Shown: positions 47,621-59,968 of the stretch, in pieces | Position numbering within the stretch: the first letter of the stretch is position 1 | How the letters are laid out: every line of letters begins with the position of its first letter | Assembly: GCF_030272615.1 (NCBI RefSeq) | Contig: NC_081410.1 | Coordinates: 141,553,349-141,617,348 of the forward strand | Reading direction: 5' to 3' | Source of the DNA: Cryptomeria japonica | Lineage: Eukaryota; Streptophyta; Pinopsida; Cupressales; Cupressaceae | Length of the DNA stretch: 64,000 nucleotides | Translations under genes and position numbers: made by a program | Notes under the pieces: model-generated | Told to the model about the DNA's origin: nothing | Seen by the model: only the letters and a program-made list of their open reading frames with translations | Databases searched by the model: none

Positions 47621-47769
47621 ATGATTCATCTTTGCTTTTGTCAAATTGGAAAAGGAAACATACAGTGGATGGTCAATTTAATCCAGTCCTTGCGCCAACA
47701 TGCTTTGAAGCTTCACTTGCCAAAAAACGAAAAGCAAAACAAAACTTCCAAGCACCTATATTGACATGA
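47621..47769 (+). pseudogene. Candidate host-gene exon 2, right part
   Basis: Continuation of the exon interrupted at 42626. It is open as SSLLLSNWKRKHTVDGQFNP and on to KRKAKQNFQAPILT, then TGA. Whether the TGA is the true end of the protein or an acquired stop is unknown; no convincing donor follows. Confidence 0.4.
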
Positions 47770-50207
47770 AAGTCTTGATCCTGTTTCAAATTTGGTAGGA
47801 TTATGCTTATCAAACTTCCTGTTGTTCCTTAGCCAACAATTATTGTTTGTTGGGAATGCATTTTATACCCTTGAGCCTACACACAATTTAGAGTACTCGA
47901 AAGTTTCAGGTATTTGAGAAGGGAGACGTTCTCTTTCCATCCCTAGTCACAAAGGGGGTGCGCTAGCTGCCCCTGGGATGATGCTGTGTTTGTGATATCC
48001 TCCCTTTTTTCTTGATCAATAACTCCTATGAGTACCTGGGATGGCAACTAGATTTCAAGAAATATCTTAGTATGTCCTCGGGACTTCCAAAAATCCATAA
48101 CTAGTTAAAATTTCTAGAAGCCCTTGGGACATTCCAAGGGACTTCTAGTTTCCTGAGTTGTCTCGGGTACTAGCAGGAGTTCTGGATTGATGGAACAATG
48201 GAATAAGAAGGCATATAACTGTTGCATTCACTACATCTATTAGGTCAGTCTAAAAATTTCTGGCTTTTTCTATCCTTTGTAACCTGCGAGAACTTTTCTT
48301 CTTCAAATAGAAATGGTTCTATTTGTTGGTTGCTCTTTTATCATAAAAAGGAATTATGGATATCCATAAGACGCTAAAAATTCCAAAAGACAGTTAGGAT
48401 AACTTTATTTAGAAAAAGCTCAGGTGAAAAGAGTGTTTGCATATGCTCATGTTAGCTGAATTAAAGTTGAATCTGATTAGTAGAAAGACACAATTTACTA
48501 AAAATTTAGTCCCTGATATTTATGCTATTATATATAAAATTTCATTCATTTCATGCCACATGGATATGGACATGTTTTAAAAAGTTTCAAGATTCATAGT
48601 TTTCAAAAAAGGATGCATTTATCTCATTTACTACATGCCAATGAATGCAAATGATCCATTCATTGAATAGATTTGGGAATGGAATTCTCAGCGTTAAGTT
48701 TCAGCATTGGTAATACATGTAGACATATAAAAATGACCATATTCCTAAATGAATATTTTATGTTCATTTCTCTATAGAGAACCATGGGACCCTCCTTGGG
48801 AGCTGAGTAATACTACGTTACTCCATAGCTTGCATCAAGAAGTCCTGTGTGTGTGTGTGGACTAGTATTTTGTCATATTTTCACATATTGAATTCTATCA
48901 GCCCACTTTTCCCTCATACAATACATATTAAAGCAATGGAGTTCAAAATTGTAGGGAGATGATATACAGTGTAACAGAAGAACTTCTTTGCTAGTGACCA
49001 TTCAAATAAGGTGGTTCTGTCTGAACTGAAATTTATTGATTGGAAGCAGTGGCAACTGCATATTTATCAAGTATTAACAAAATGAATATTTAGTGTTTAC
49101 ATATCAAATATTTCAAAAGATATCCCATCCTTGAAAAGTTGGCTTCTTCCTGATTACTTTGTATTGTTATTATGGCTGTCAGTTTTATGCCATGGCTCGA
49201 GAAGGTCATTTATTGAGCTTGTATAGTTAATCTAGATACTACATGAACATTGTTGCATGGTATTTTGTAGGAAAGCTCTTCGAAAATACTTTACAATCTT
49301 TTAAACATCAAGCCACTTCGATGCCTGTAATTCCCTTAGAATCTCTCTAGTTTTGGTAACATTATAGTTTCCTAATTGTCTTGGAGTTCTTGTGCCATAA
49401 AATGATTCATAGCATATCATAACCTTGAGTAGATTATTGTATTTATTTTCTTCTGGAAAAATAGTGAAATCTCCATAAATATACATCACGGAGAATGCTT
49501 ATTCTTTTTTTATAGGGATATCAATGCACCTTAGGGCTGCTTGTTTGTACCTTCCTATGCTTATTGCATTTGTAGATGATGCTTGAAAGCAAAGAATCCC
49601 ATTTCAGGAAGGTTAGGCTGCAACCAGTGGTGTCACCTTTTTGACAAGACTGAATGAGTATCCTTAAGAAATCCTAAGCTTTTTGAACAGAACTTGATGT
49701 CTGCTTTTCATCTTATGTCTGGTACATGATCTTGAAAACACTTTTTGTGTTCAATGCTATAATATTATTTTATTATTTAATTTTATAATGATTTTTGTTG
49801 CTGAGAATTGATATTGATCATGACCACATATTTATACAATCAAATCTGTGAATGCTTATAAAAGGTTTGATAGAATCATGTATCCGATAACACGTTTGAA
49901 CTCCAGTATGTAATCCTTGTCTATTTGATGTAAGAACAATGAAGATCTTGTCAAGAATTGGATTATTTTAAGTGGTATTCTATTTATTGTTTTGTTTGAA
50001 TCTGTACTCTGCCATTCAGTTCTATTTCATAAAGAAACATTTGCATGATTTGATCAGTTTTACTAGTATTTTTCTTTCAGTAAAATCGATCCTGGCATAT
50101 AAAAATTAAGGTTACTAAATACAAATTAGTCGTATAAGCAACTGCCCTTTCAATTCAAATGGTTTTTTTGATGCTATTAATCTTTGAATATGATATTTTT
50201 ATGGCAG
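47770..50207. other. Intron-like or intergenic non-coding DNA
   Basis: No gene recognised. A foldback segment lies at 48018-48195 and a short (GT)n run at about 48848-48860. Confidence 0.5.
48018..48195. repeat. Imperfect foldback (inverted repeat) segment
   Basis: The inner stem pairs CTAGAAGCCCTTGG (48114) with CCAAGGGACTTCTAG (48134-48148) around a 6-nt loop. Outer text (ATCAATAACTCCTATGAGTA) pairs imperfectly with the complement of GTACTAGCAGGAGTTCTGG. It looks like a small foldback element or hairpin precursor-like structure. No target duplication identified. Confidence 0.6.
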
Positions 50208-50275
50208 AACTATACGGTTTGAGGAGTTAGGGAAAGTAGGTGGTGAATTGCTTTCAAGGTTTCATCAGGAACTTG
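50208..50275 (+). CDS. Candidate host-gene exon (68 bp)
   Basis: Acceptor TTTATGGCAG precedes and donor G|GTTAG follows. The frame is TIRFEELGKVGGELLSRFHQ plus EL, leaving one base (G) that pairs exactly with the AC opening of the exon at 62546 to make an Asp codon. Phase agreement and protein-like composition support a real gene. I cannot name the family. Confidence 0.55.
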
Positions 50276-50994
50276 GTTAGTTCAGCAAGTGAATTTTTTT
50301 ATACAGTTTTAATCATTTCATAATAGAAATTATAGAATGCTATGTTGTGGACGTTGGAAAAGTCACACCATTTCTGTGATATCCCTACATAAATATTATT
50401 ACTGTATTGAATTCTGATATTATTGATCTGTTTTTGTTTTAATTGTTTGATAAACAATTAACTAAGATTATGGTAATTAGTTGCCTCTATCACATAACAT
50501 ATGTCCTCATCTCAAGGAGAACGAATTATTAAGCATATCCGGTTTCTATCTAAGAAGTATCGATCTTGACTAATCATATGATTAATCATTTCCATCAAAT
50601 CAAACAACGGTTATACAAGGAAACTGAAAAGCCACGAGTTGTATAACCCATTGTTGTTATGAAGTGGCACAAATTGCAAGAGATGTGATTAGGGAGAAGG
50701 CATGGGATGTGCTATTTGAATGCAACCAATCCCTTTGATCAGGGAGGGTATAAGATGGAATTGACATCATTGTAGCAAGGCATCGAAAATGAATTAAGAG
50801 AAAGGGACTGTAATCTGATTTAAGGTTGATATATATATATATATCAATAACAGAATAATGATCAATTATATAAATCAAACATGTTTAAGTAATTCTTAAA
50901 CTAGTATGTAACTTGGGAAATACTAAATAGCAAGATAATCAATAATACAATTCAGAATGACAAACTACTTATAATGTCCATAATACAAAGTGAT

Positions 50995-51539
50995 TGTTAG
51001 ACTTGTGTGAATGTTGTCATTGATGTCAAACCCTGTGATCCGGTTAGGACCGGATGTAGCATGTTGAGCAGCAGTGGAAGATAGGTATATATGTGATATT
51101 GAGCAGTGCGGGATGTATGATTTACAAGAGTAGTTTCCGGAAGATCCTTTGCTTTGGAATCTAGTGTTTTGCTAATCTTTGTTGAGCTTTTCCTTTTGTA
51201 TTAGTGTTGGTATTAGTTGTGATAGTTGAATTGCTACCTAGATGTTTGTATTGCAATATGATCAATGAATCTTATGCTCCGAAATCTGTGGCATTCGTAT
51301 CTTGAAGTTAGAAGTCGTTGTGCTTGGAATTTGTGCCTATGGGTTCGTGTCGATGGGTTTGGCAGACCCTTGTTGTGTTCCGGTAATAGAAGCGTGTGTT
51401 TTGGTAATTAAGAAGTGTGCAAAAGATTAGTGAAGGCTGACTTGGTTACTTTGTTTTGGTCAAGGCAAATTTGTGTAGCGTGTTGATCCGAGCAATGCAC
51501 TTGTATAAGCCTTTTGTGCTTGGTCGACATATTATCTTG

Positions 51540-51577
<38 letters not shown>

Positions 51578-52166
51578 GACATGTATGTGGATGTATGGAT
51601 GGTGTGTGTGTGGGTGTGAGAATAAAGTGTATGCGATCAGTGTGTGGTATCAGTAGTAGAGAGAGAAGGTGTGACTTAGTGTGGATAGTGCAAGTGCAGA
51701 TAGTGTTGCAGTAGTCCCTTACCGGATCTGCTACAAGCAGTGTTATTGACAGGTTGGAGGAAGTGTTGCAGAGATCCCTTACCGGATCTATTGTAAGTGG
51801 TTGTTTTGATATTTGAGCTTATACTGGAACTGACTTCATGCATTTGGAGATGCAATTTTCTTCAGTTTACTTATTTTTATTGCAGTAAGCATTTCGGCAC
51901 TAAGTCGTGTTGTAATCCAGCAATGAGCTGTGTTGTAATCAAGCTGTGAGCCACCCCTTTTGTAAACACCATATAATTAGTTATATTATTTTGAGAGCTA
52001 ACCCTCTCCATGGTTTTTCCCATTTGGGTTTTTCATGTATAAAAATCTGGTCTCTATCTTGTGATTAATTGTTAAGGTTAAATTCAGTGGAAAGTTTTTA
52101 TTGCTGTAGGAATATTGATTCAACCCCCCTCTTAGTATTCCGGTCCATTCAACTATACTTCTAACA
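50995..52166 (+). repeat. 5' LTR of Copia element 3 (about 1,172 bp)
   Basis: It begins TGTTAGACTT and ends ACTTCTAACA (7-bp perfect terminal inverted repeats). A PBS-like GGTATTAGAGTTCGG follows at about 52170. A (TA)n run lies at about 51542-51573, and CTTACCGGATCT is repeated at 51719 and 51778. I found no matching 3' LTR. Confidence 0.7.
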
Positions 52167-52235
52167 ATTGGTATTAGAGTTCGGTCCCTTGTTTGCTAGC
52201 TTAACCGTTTGAGGGAGATCCTTGTTGGTTGAATC

Positions 52236-53250
52236 ATGGCACTGATGTGTATGACTAGAGAATATCATCTACATGAAGAATTGAAGACAACTCTTGAAGA
52301 TCTAGAAAGTGTGGAATCAGAAAATGAAGAATTGAAAGAAAATGTGAAGGTAGCGAATGAATGTGTGTAGAAGTTGAGAGAACAGATTCGGAAATTCAAG
52401 TTGAGATACAAAGAAGTTAATAATCAGTTGAAGCAGGCTAATGAGACCGTTAAAGATCTGATGCTAAAAATTGAGGTGAAGAACAAAGTGGAAGAAACCT
52501 TGAAAGATTCAATTAAGCTAAAGATTGAAGAATGTGAGAAGCTAGAACAAGAAGTAAAGAAGCTAAAGGCAGAAACTAAAGTTCATGAAAGCAACAAACT
52601 ATTGGATGACTTGATTGACATGCAAAAACCTCATAAAGACAAGACTGGACTTGGATTTCAAACCGGTGAATGTTTGAATTAGAAAGACAAAGGCAAGGAA
52701 GTTAAGGTGGAAGTAGAGAAGAAACCTGAAGATGCAAGCAATATCTGAAATTAGAAATCTACTACAAGAAGACCACCGATTCATCAACCGAATGCACAAA
52801 CGTACCCATCTTTTAATGGTTATTGTTTTCAATGCAATAAATTTGGTCATAAGGCTGCAAAATGTAAAAGCATGAAGAAACTGAATACTCAATGTTACAA
52901 TTGCAAGAAGTTTGGTTATAAAGCAAGTTACTATAGGAATCATGTTATGAATCATGACTATTATCTGGTTGGAATGAATGGGATGAATAATTATAGGACA
53001 TTTCATGGCTATTGTCATCTATGCAACGATTATGGTCATAAAGTTAATTAGTGCAGATCAAGAATACACTTGGTGAATTCAGTGCAAAAGAACATCAAAT
53101 GTTATAAGTGCAATCAATCCGGACATTATGCTAGTAAGTGCATAAATGTGCTTGTTGTGGAGAAGTCTATGGAGAAGAATGTGGTCAAGACTTGTGAATC
53201 TAAGAAACAGGAAGTCAGGGTATGGAGAAAGGAGTTGAATAATGCAAGCA
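52236..53250 (+). pseudogene. Copia 3 Gag with coiled coil and four zinc knuckles, decayed
   Basis: It begins MALMCMTREYHLHEELKTTL after the PBS, continues as a long Glu/Lys-rich coiled coil (to about 52680) and then shows four CCHC-type knuckles. They are CFQCNKFGHKAAKC, CYNCKKFGYKASYY (degenerate), CHLCNDYGHKVN with a stop before its last Cys, and CYKCNQSGHYASKC. Stops at about 52368, 52680 and 52745 break the frame. Gag packages element RNA in virus-like particles. No protease or pol follows: the sequence changes to a GC-rich patch at about 53260-53400. Confidence 0.75.
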
Positions 53251-53640
53251 AAACTGGCGTATTGGAATCTAGTGCAGGCGCCTCTTCTTTCGGTAACCGA
53301 GCTTGTTGCTTTGGCTCAGGGGGAGTTCTCAAGGAAATCATTCGCCCCCCCGCCCCCTCCACCCCCATTGCCCTCTTCGAAGTAGTTCATGCTGTGGGTT
53401 TGGCATGATACTGATGGATATGCAATCTGGTATTTTGGTGGAGATGTTGATGTTTACTGACAAGACACTCTTTTTGGCAGGTAAAACCTAGAAGTGATTG
53501 GCAAGATAAATATAGAACTTTGAAGATCATTCTCTACATTATACGAAGAAAGGAGTCTAAGGAGCAGAAAAGCAGTTGAAGAGTAGAAGCAGAACAAGAA
53601 TTCAGATTATGGAATCCAAGATGATTGTCGGAGAATCAAG
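53251..53640. other. GC-rich patch and non-coding DNA after the Copia 3 gag
   Basis: 53260-53400 is unusually C-rich (CGCCCCCCCGCCCCCTCC) relative to its neighbours and is fused in frame to the last knuckle ORF. The origin of this patch is unclear. Confidence 0.5.
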
Positions 53641-54257
53641 CAATGGAGAATTTTAATTTCTGGAAAAGGTACGATTGGATGAATTTGATACTAAAAATAT
53701 TAGGAAATTGGAAAGCAATTTGAATGATACAGATTCATGGAAAGTTAAAGAGTTAGGGTAGAAAGGACTCGATCTATGGAGCGAATTTCCCTGGTTTGAT
53801 GAAGGCTTGATCAAACTTATCCTGAGTCGAGTACAGAATGATTGCATCGTGTTGGACAAACCCTATTTGATCTCTAAGGATGTCATTTCAGTAATTATTG
53901 GGCTATGCGACAAAAGAATCGTTCCGGTAAAGAAGACTATGAAGAACAAGGAAGTTGAAACCCTAAGTGATGGGAGATCAAAGAGCGTTGTTAATCCCGT
54001 GATAAGGTATGTTGCATATAGAATCTCTTACAAAATCTACTTCAAAAATAGGGAAGGTTCTACCTCAGCTATTGCAGTATTTGTTGCATATTGCTATGGA
54101 AGATGCAGTTTTTGATTTGTGTGAATTACCGAGGAATCGGTTGTTAGAGAACATTAACATGACAAAGAATCAAGGCTACCTCTTTCGGTTCGGATTTTTG
54201 CTTGTATGCTTAGCAATGTATTTTCTGAGATCTTTGCCGTTGAAGGAAAAAGTGTAA
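53641..54257 (+). pseudogene. Retroelement-associated ORF fragment, family unknown
   Basis: Split across two frames: LILSRVQNDCIVLDKPYLIS, SDGRSKSVVNPVIRYVAYRI, SYKIYFKNREGSTSAIAVF, then in another frame DLCELPRNRLLENINMTKNQ and YLFRFGFLLVCLAMYFLRSL (hydrophobic). The protein-like character is clear and a frameshift near 54100 breaks it. I suspect a repetitive plant element ORF but recognise no enzyme. Confidence 0.4.
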
Positions 54258-55200
54258 TGGAAGTCTCAAGTTCCGATTGCAAGGCAAATTTATCGATATC
54301 TGAATCAATTGAATCTGTTATAAAAAGTCATAGTTGATTGTTATTATTTCCAATACACTTTTTCATTGATTGTTTTCTTCCATTCTGAGCATGAATGCTT
54401 ACCGTTTCATTCCCATTCTAAGCCCATAGGTGGCAGACAGCTCTGTCCATTAGAAGTGATGGCAAACATGATAGAATAATAGCACAGAAGAAATAGCTTC
54501 CTAGTTTCGATTTATCTTTTAGTTTTGTTGTTCTCTATTACCTGCTGCATATCTAGGCAAACACAGTAATACAAAATTTAGGTTTATTTTAACTTATTAA
54601 ATCAAAGAAACTTAAGAGTGTTAATTGTTAAATGTTTAGGTAGTTCCAACAAAATTACAAGTAGTTGTTTAGAATGTCTTGTAAAACTATAAAGCTTAGG
54701 TAGTTTAAGTTTACGTTAACTCAAAATTAATAATTTGTCAGTTATAATTTTACTTAAAATTACAAACATAAGTTTCACAATTTAATTTTTGGTATTTCAA
54801 TTATTATAAATTATAAATTATAATCTATATTCAAAATTTAAAAAATAGTAATGTTAAATTCTAATTTATTGAATTTGATATTTTTTATTTATAAATGTGA
54901 AATTTCATATTTTTTAACTTTTACCAAATTATACATATGGTTTCTCCAAGTATGCATCTTATTTGAGAAAATAATGACGTACCAATACTGTGGTCCATCT
55001 TGTAGACCAGTACTAGTACTAGTCTCTTGACAACTATGTTAATGTTAATTTTTGGTAGAATAACCAATTATCTATGGCCCTTAAGGATTATTTAAGCATA
55101 CTTGGGCAACGAAAATATTGCAGATTTGAAAGTAAAAATGATGAAACTCTTGATGTTTATGCCTATAAAGCTTGTTACACTTAACTTGAATGGGATTCCT
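54258..55200. other. AT-rich non-coding DNA
   Basis: No gene or ordered repeat recognised. Confidence 0.5.
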
Positions 55201-55212
55201 AATCTGTGGAGC

Positions 55213-55900
55213 CTATGAAGAGAACAATGTCTGGCTAAAATCTAGAGAAAAGCAAATACCATCAATGAGATAGGGGGCCATATATAAATTAACTTTAGCT
55301 TTATCCTTCCCGAATTGTTTGATAAGCTGTTGGAAATAGTATCTTACCATTTTGGCACTTTTCTTGACTCCAAAATCTTTGCCAAAGTGGCACCCAGATA
55401 TATCTGCATGTTCAGTATTACTGACCCTTATGACTTTGTTCAAAGAACTATTTCCTCACAGGTGCATTGAACATCTGCTTTGGATGGGACTTTTGGGTTT
55501 AACTTTATCCTCCACTGGGTTGAATTTTGTGATCAATCGTTCATGGTCTCCACCACATTGTTATCTTTTTGCCAATTGGTTGCCCAATTTGCAGTGTGGT
55601 TTAACTATGGAAGTGTCAATTTTAACATGGATCTGATGGCATGTTCAAAAACGTCCATAATGGCTTTCCATGCAAGGGAGTATGGTTTTCCTCTTTTACA
55701 ATTGACTGAGATCTGCATAATTAGCTAAGGGCGTGGAAATATCTCTGGCTTTAGGGATGAACAGTGAAGTAAGAGGACTTTGTGTTTTGACATGCTTTTG
55801 CCTCTATATCTGGATTATTAGGCTAGCTGTCTGGTTCTCTAGCATCTTTAAAGTAGAAATAGAGATCATTAAAATTACTTTTGGAACGTACATCTGGAAT
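55213..55900 (-). pseudogene. Decayed ORF, repetitive-element type
   Basis: Minus-strand pieces include GDHERLITKFNPVEDKVKPK, then after a stop NKVIRVSNTEHADISGCHFG, KKSAKMVRYYFQQLIKQFGK and DKAKVNLYMAPYLIDGICFS. Composition is protein-like and basic. Stops and a frameshift break it. No family recognised. Confidence 0.4.
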
Positions 55901-56039
55901 GGATGTCGTTTCTCTAGACTTTCCTTGTGAATTTGTCTTTCTTTATTTACATATCTTTCTTCAGTATTTGCTCTTTTTTCTCTTTGTAATTTGATGACAG
56001 CTACATATGTCTGAATGAGAAGTTCAATAATCATTGGAA

Positions 56040-59000
56040 AAAAAGTATGTTTCTTGAGGAAGATGATGACAAATTAATTCTCAAAGATTGTGTTTGATCC
56101 TTGATTGCCTTACAACTCATTAGACATGGAAAATGTCACCTAGATCAGTAACTTTAGGGTCTTCTCTAGCATAGAGCTCAAGAGTTCAACTTATTGGTGG
56201 CCAAATCAAGCAAACCCAGAGAAAAACTTAAAAAACATCAATATTAGTGGCAAATTCGAAAATAAAAATGACTGTGAAAAGATTGAGAGGAGATATAGTG
56301 ATACGTGTTGCCCTTTCGCCGATCAGGATGACAAAGAGGCATGCTAGGGATGTAATGTCCCTTTTTACTATTTTATAGAACCCTACAAATTTTTGATGTT
56401 CTTGGCTAGGCTAGGGTTAGGAACTTTGCACTTTCTAATCATTAAGATCTTGTGAGGGTGACATGACATATGGTGAACAAGCCAAGGGATTACTTGCTAT
56501 GAGTTTTCAAAATATAATGAAAACAATATACTTTCCAATGTAAACAACAATGATGATTAACACCCAAACTACCACTTAATGTATGTAAACTGCTGTTGTC
56601 TATGCCTTAGAAGATCAAAGATATATGCAAGAATGTTTACACATGAAACCCTGACACCAATAGTTAAGTCATACTTGCTACAATTATGTGATTGCACTAC
56701 TCATAGGAATGCAAAGTATTGATTGAAACCATAATACATAATGCTGAATACATTCATTGCTTATATAATGTTACAATTATACCTTATATGACAGTATTTT
56801 ATTGAACACCAAAACAACTATTGAACAACAACAGTAAATATACAATAATAATGGAAACTCTTTACATCAATTGCTATTAATATCGCAGCAGCCGAGTTCT
56901 TACAAGTTACTGATATGCACAACAATGTACAGCTGAACCCTCATCTAATATTACAATAAACAACAGATTAATTAAACTCACAAGTTTGCTACAGCATTTT
57001 GTGAATAGAAAAGGATGGCAGATATAAATAATGGCCAAATTTGTCTAAGGTTGCTTACAAAATCTGAATGCTCACACTGACAATCCTCCACTGCAGAACA
57101 AGTTAAAATGCTACCAAACTGAAATAAATACTTATTACATTGTAGTGGCACACTACAATGCTGTAGCTGCATTGTAGCAACAATGTACCATCATTGTAGA
57201 AAATTGGAAACTATAAATATGCTGCGATCATTCAATACCAATGTGATTCCTTGATGAAATCACCTCAAAGGGATAAGAGGGTTTTTGTGATCCAATCCCT
57301 ATTGGAAACCAAGAGGGTTTTCGTCCTCCAAATTCCTACACTCTTAAGGGTTTCTGTTCTTGGACAAAAAGATGAACACAAGTGTTAAGCTTTGAAAAAG
57401 AGTTTGATTTAACAATGGATTATTTCCTTCGAGCAATTCTCTTCCTTCTATAAGGTCTTTTTTGACCCCTTCGATTTAAATTTCTTTTTCCCTTTGAAAA
57501 TTCCTTCCAAAACACTTTTTAATGAAATATTACATAAGGCCTTATAATGTCTCATTTAAATGACCACTATATTAAAATAATAATATTCAAGTTGTCCTTT
57601 TACAATATTTTAAAATAAAGTTGCTAGAACCAACTAAAATAATAATTATTAAATTATTTTCTCAACTTTATCCCTTTAGCCCATAGAAAATAAATAAATG
57701 GATCCCCAATTATTTTAATTAGACAAGGGGATATTATAAGGGAATACTTACAATATGGAAAACAATCAGCAAGAAAACACAAGAAGCACATGAGACAAGT
57801 CATGCTTGTGTGTACTTGAACAATGCATAGATAGAATAGAAACTCTGGATAAACTTATATTCTTGAGTGAGTGAGTGATGGGTTTTAGTTGTAAGGCAAG
57901 CAGATGGAACAAAGTAAATGAAGCTTAAATATTAAAACTCATTTGTGAATTAAGTATTGGTGAACCATCATGTGTACTCTTTCTGTTTCTGCAAGGAATA
58001 GATATAACAGCCTTTAAATGTGCATCAAAATTACTTTGGGGAGAGGCAAGCCAAGGTGGTGGCACTTCTCACAATCTTGTGCCATTTTAAGACTTATAGA
58101 AACAATATATTTAGAACCCTTTTAAGCAGCCTTTGAGGAAACAAAGAACACGATGGAGATCCTTGTCCCCATATTGTTTTCCTAAGAAGATCACTCAACA
58201 ATTCAAAAAGGAAAACAACTGGAAAACCATAAGACTTGTTCGTGACAAATGTCACATTCTTGTCATCTAGGAGACAAAGAAAGGGAGAAAATTTTACAAG
58301 AAGCTGTGATGTCCCTGATATTATGTTCATTTATAGTATTCATTGCTTCAATTATTCCCATTTAATCAAAAGATTATTGTATTACTTACAATAAATCTAC
58401 CCACAATTTATTAATAGATATCCTTGTTTATTAGTGTTTATTATTAACACCCTTGTTATTATTAGTATCATCGATTATTAATGCTTATTATTAATATTCA
58501 TGTTTTTTAATTTCATTATTATTAATGTTCATGTTTATTAATATTCACTACCCATCCCTTACCCACGACGGTCAATGATTTTAATGCACCAATCTGCATT
58601 TAATTAGAATAGACGTGAACCATCGGTGAGGCGCGTATGGAGAAGCAGGGCTTTTGGGAGGGGTCACAACCGGTCAATGGTCTTAAATACCATTGACCCT
58701 TCCTCTCCTACTGATACACAGCATACTGTCACACAGAATAAGGGAAAGGGAGGGATACGAAGGTAGCACAGCAGTCAGGTTGACTCTAAAAAAAGGAAAC
58801 ACTCAGCACGGTAAGGTTATATAGACAGTTAGTGATTACATGGGATGCTCACTCATTAATTCAGAACCTTACTAATAACATAATTAACAATAATAATAAT
58901 GGAATCTGATCTGGTCAACATTGACAGTACTACTATAAATTAATATGGATGATACAATAATACGGTTAGTATATTACAATATTAAAATATAGTAAGGTGC

Positions 59001-59660
59001 TGCTAATATAATATGATACGCAGTTAATTCTGTTAATGTAATACAAGATAATGATAATAGAATCTGAGACAATATTGCTAAATAGTATCAATGTAATACA
59101 ATACTGAAATGACATATAATAAAATATAATTAACATAAAGTAGTGACTAACAATACGACACAATATAATCTTCTTAATGACACTTTGAATATCAATCTGA
59201 TGAACAGGTTTGTCTATCAATTCAGGTATGTATAACAGTATATGGATACACATACTCTTATAAATTTATATGGTTATTATGTTTGAATGTTTGCTTTCCC
59301 TGTAATTAATATCACTGCTCTCTATGTATATACTTATAAACAGTCCATATTATTCTAGAAGGATAATGTAATTTCTGTATATGAACAACCTACATCATTC
59401 TGTGTCTGAAACATCTATTTCTATATATGAAGGAAATATAAACATTAATTTGCAGTAGCAGGGTTAAAGGGATAACGTTATATATAACTGATATGTAATA
59501 ATAAGCAATCTTGCATATATAATTGATCATTGTGCTTACTGCTGCATACTGTGATAAGGTCTGATATAATCAGCCATGGTGAAGGGTAAAGGATTAACAA
59601 TAGGGGGAACGATGTGAAGTCACTCCTAAGTATGCCAATTTGTATGGCAGAGTCCACATG
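56040..59660. other. AT-rich intronic or intergenic DNA
   Basis: No gene recognised. TGTAATGTCCC (about 56355) and TGTGATGTCCC (58305) resemble starts of some plant LTRs, but I could not find matching ends. 58560-58800 is less AT-rich with short GC words. Confidence 0.4.
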
Positions 59661-59665
59661 AGGCC

Positions 59666-59678
59666 GGGGGGGGGGGGT
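59666..59678. repeat. Poly-G tract
   Basis: About twelve consecutive G residues just before the minisatellite. Confidence 0.95.
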
Positions 59679-59792
59679 GAAGGTGCTCGGATTTTGGGCT
59701 TGGGAGGATTGGACTTAGGACACCCTATTGAGTCAACTCTCTACCCTCTCTATCATGGTGATGGACAGAATCATAGCCGTAGGAGAAGGTAA

Positions 59793-59968
59793 CTTGATTA
59801 AGGGGGAACGGTTGATAAGACACCCTATCAAGGATGGCTTGATTAAGGGGGAATGGTTGATAAGACACCCTATCAAGCATGGCTTGACTAAGGGGGAATG
59901 GCTGATAGGACACCTTATCAGGTGAGGCTTGATCAAGAGGGAACGGTTGGTAAGACACCCTATCAAGT
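59793..59968. repeat. 45-bp minisatellite, four copies
   Basis: CTTGATTAAGGGGGAA or a close variant starts at 59793, 59838, 59883 and 59928, each followed by GGTTGATAAGACACCCTATC or a variant. Because 45 is divisible by three, the array is open in several frames and gives a 15-residue repeat (YQPFPLNQAILDRVS type) on the minus strand. I see no other support for coding. Confidence 0.95.

Noticed and set aside
58305-58850. Solo LTR starting TGTGATGTCCC
   Set aside because: I could not find a matching CA end, target duplication or partner.
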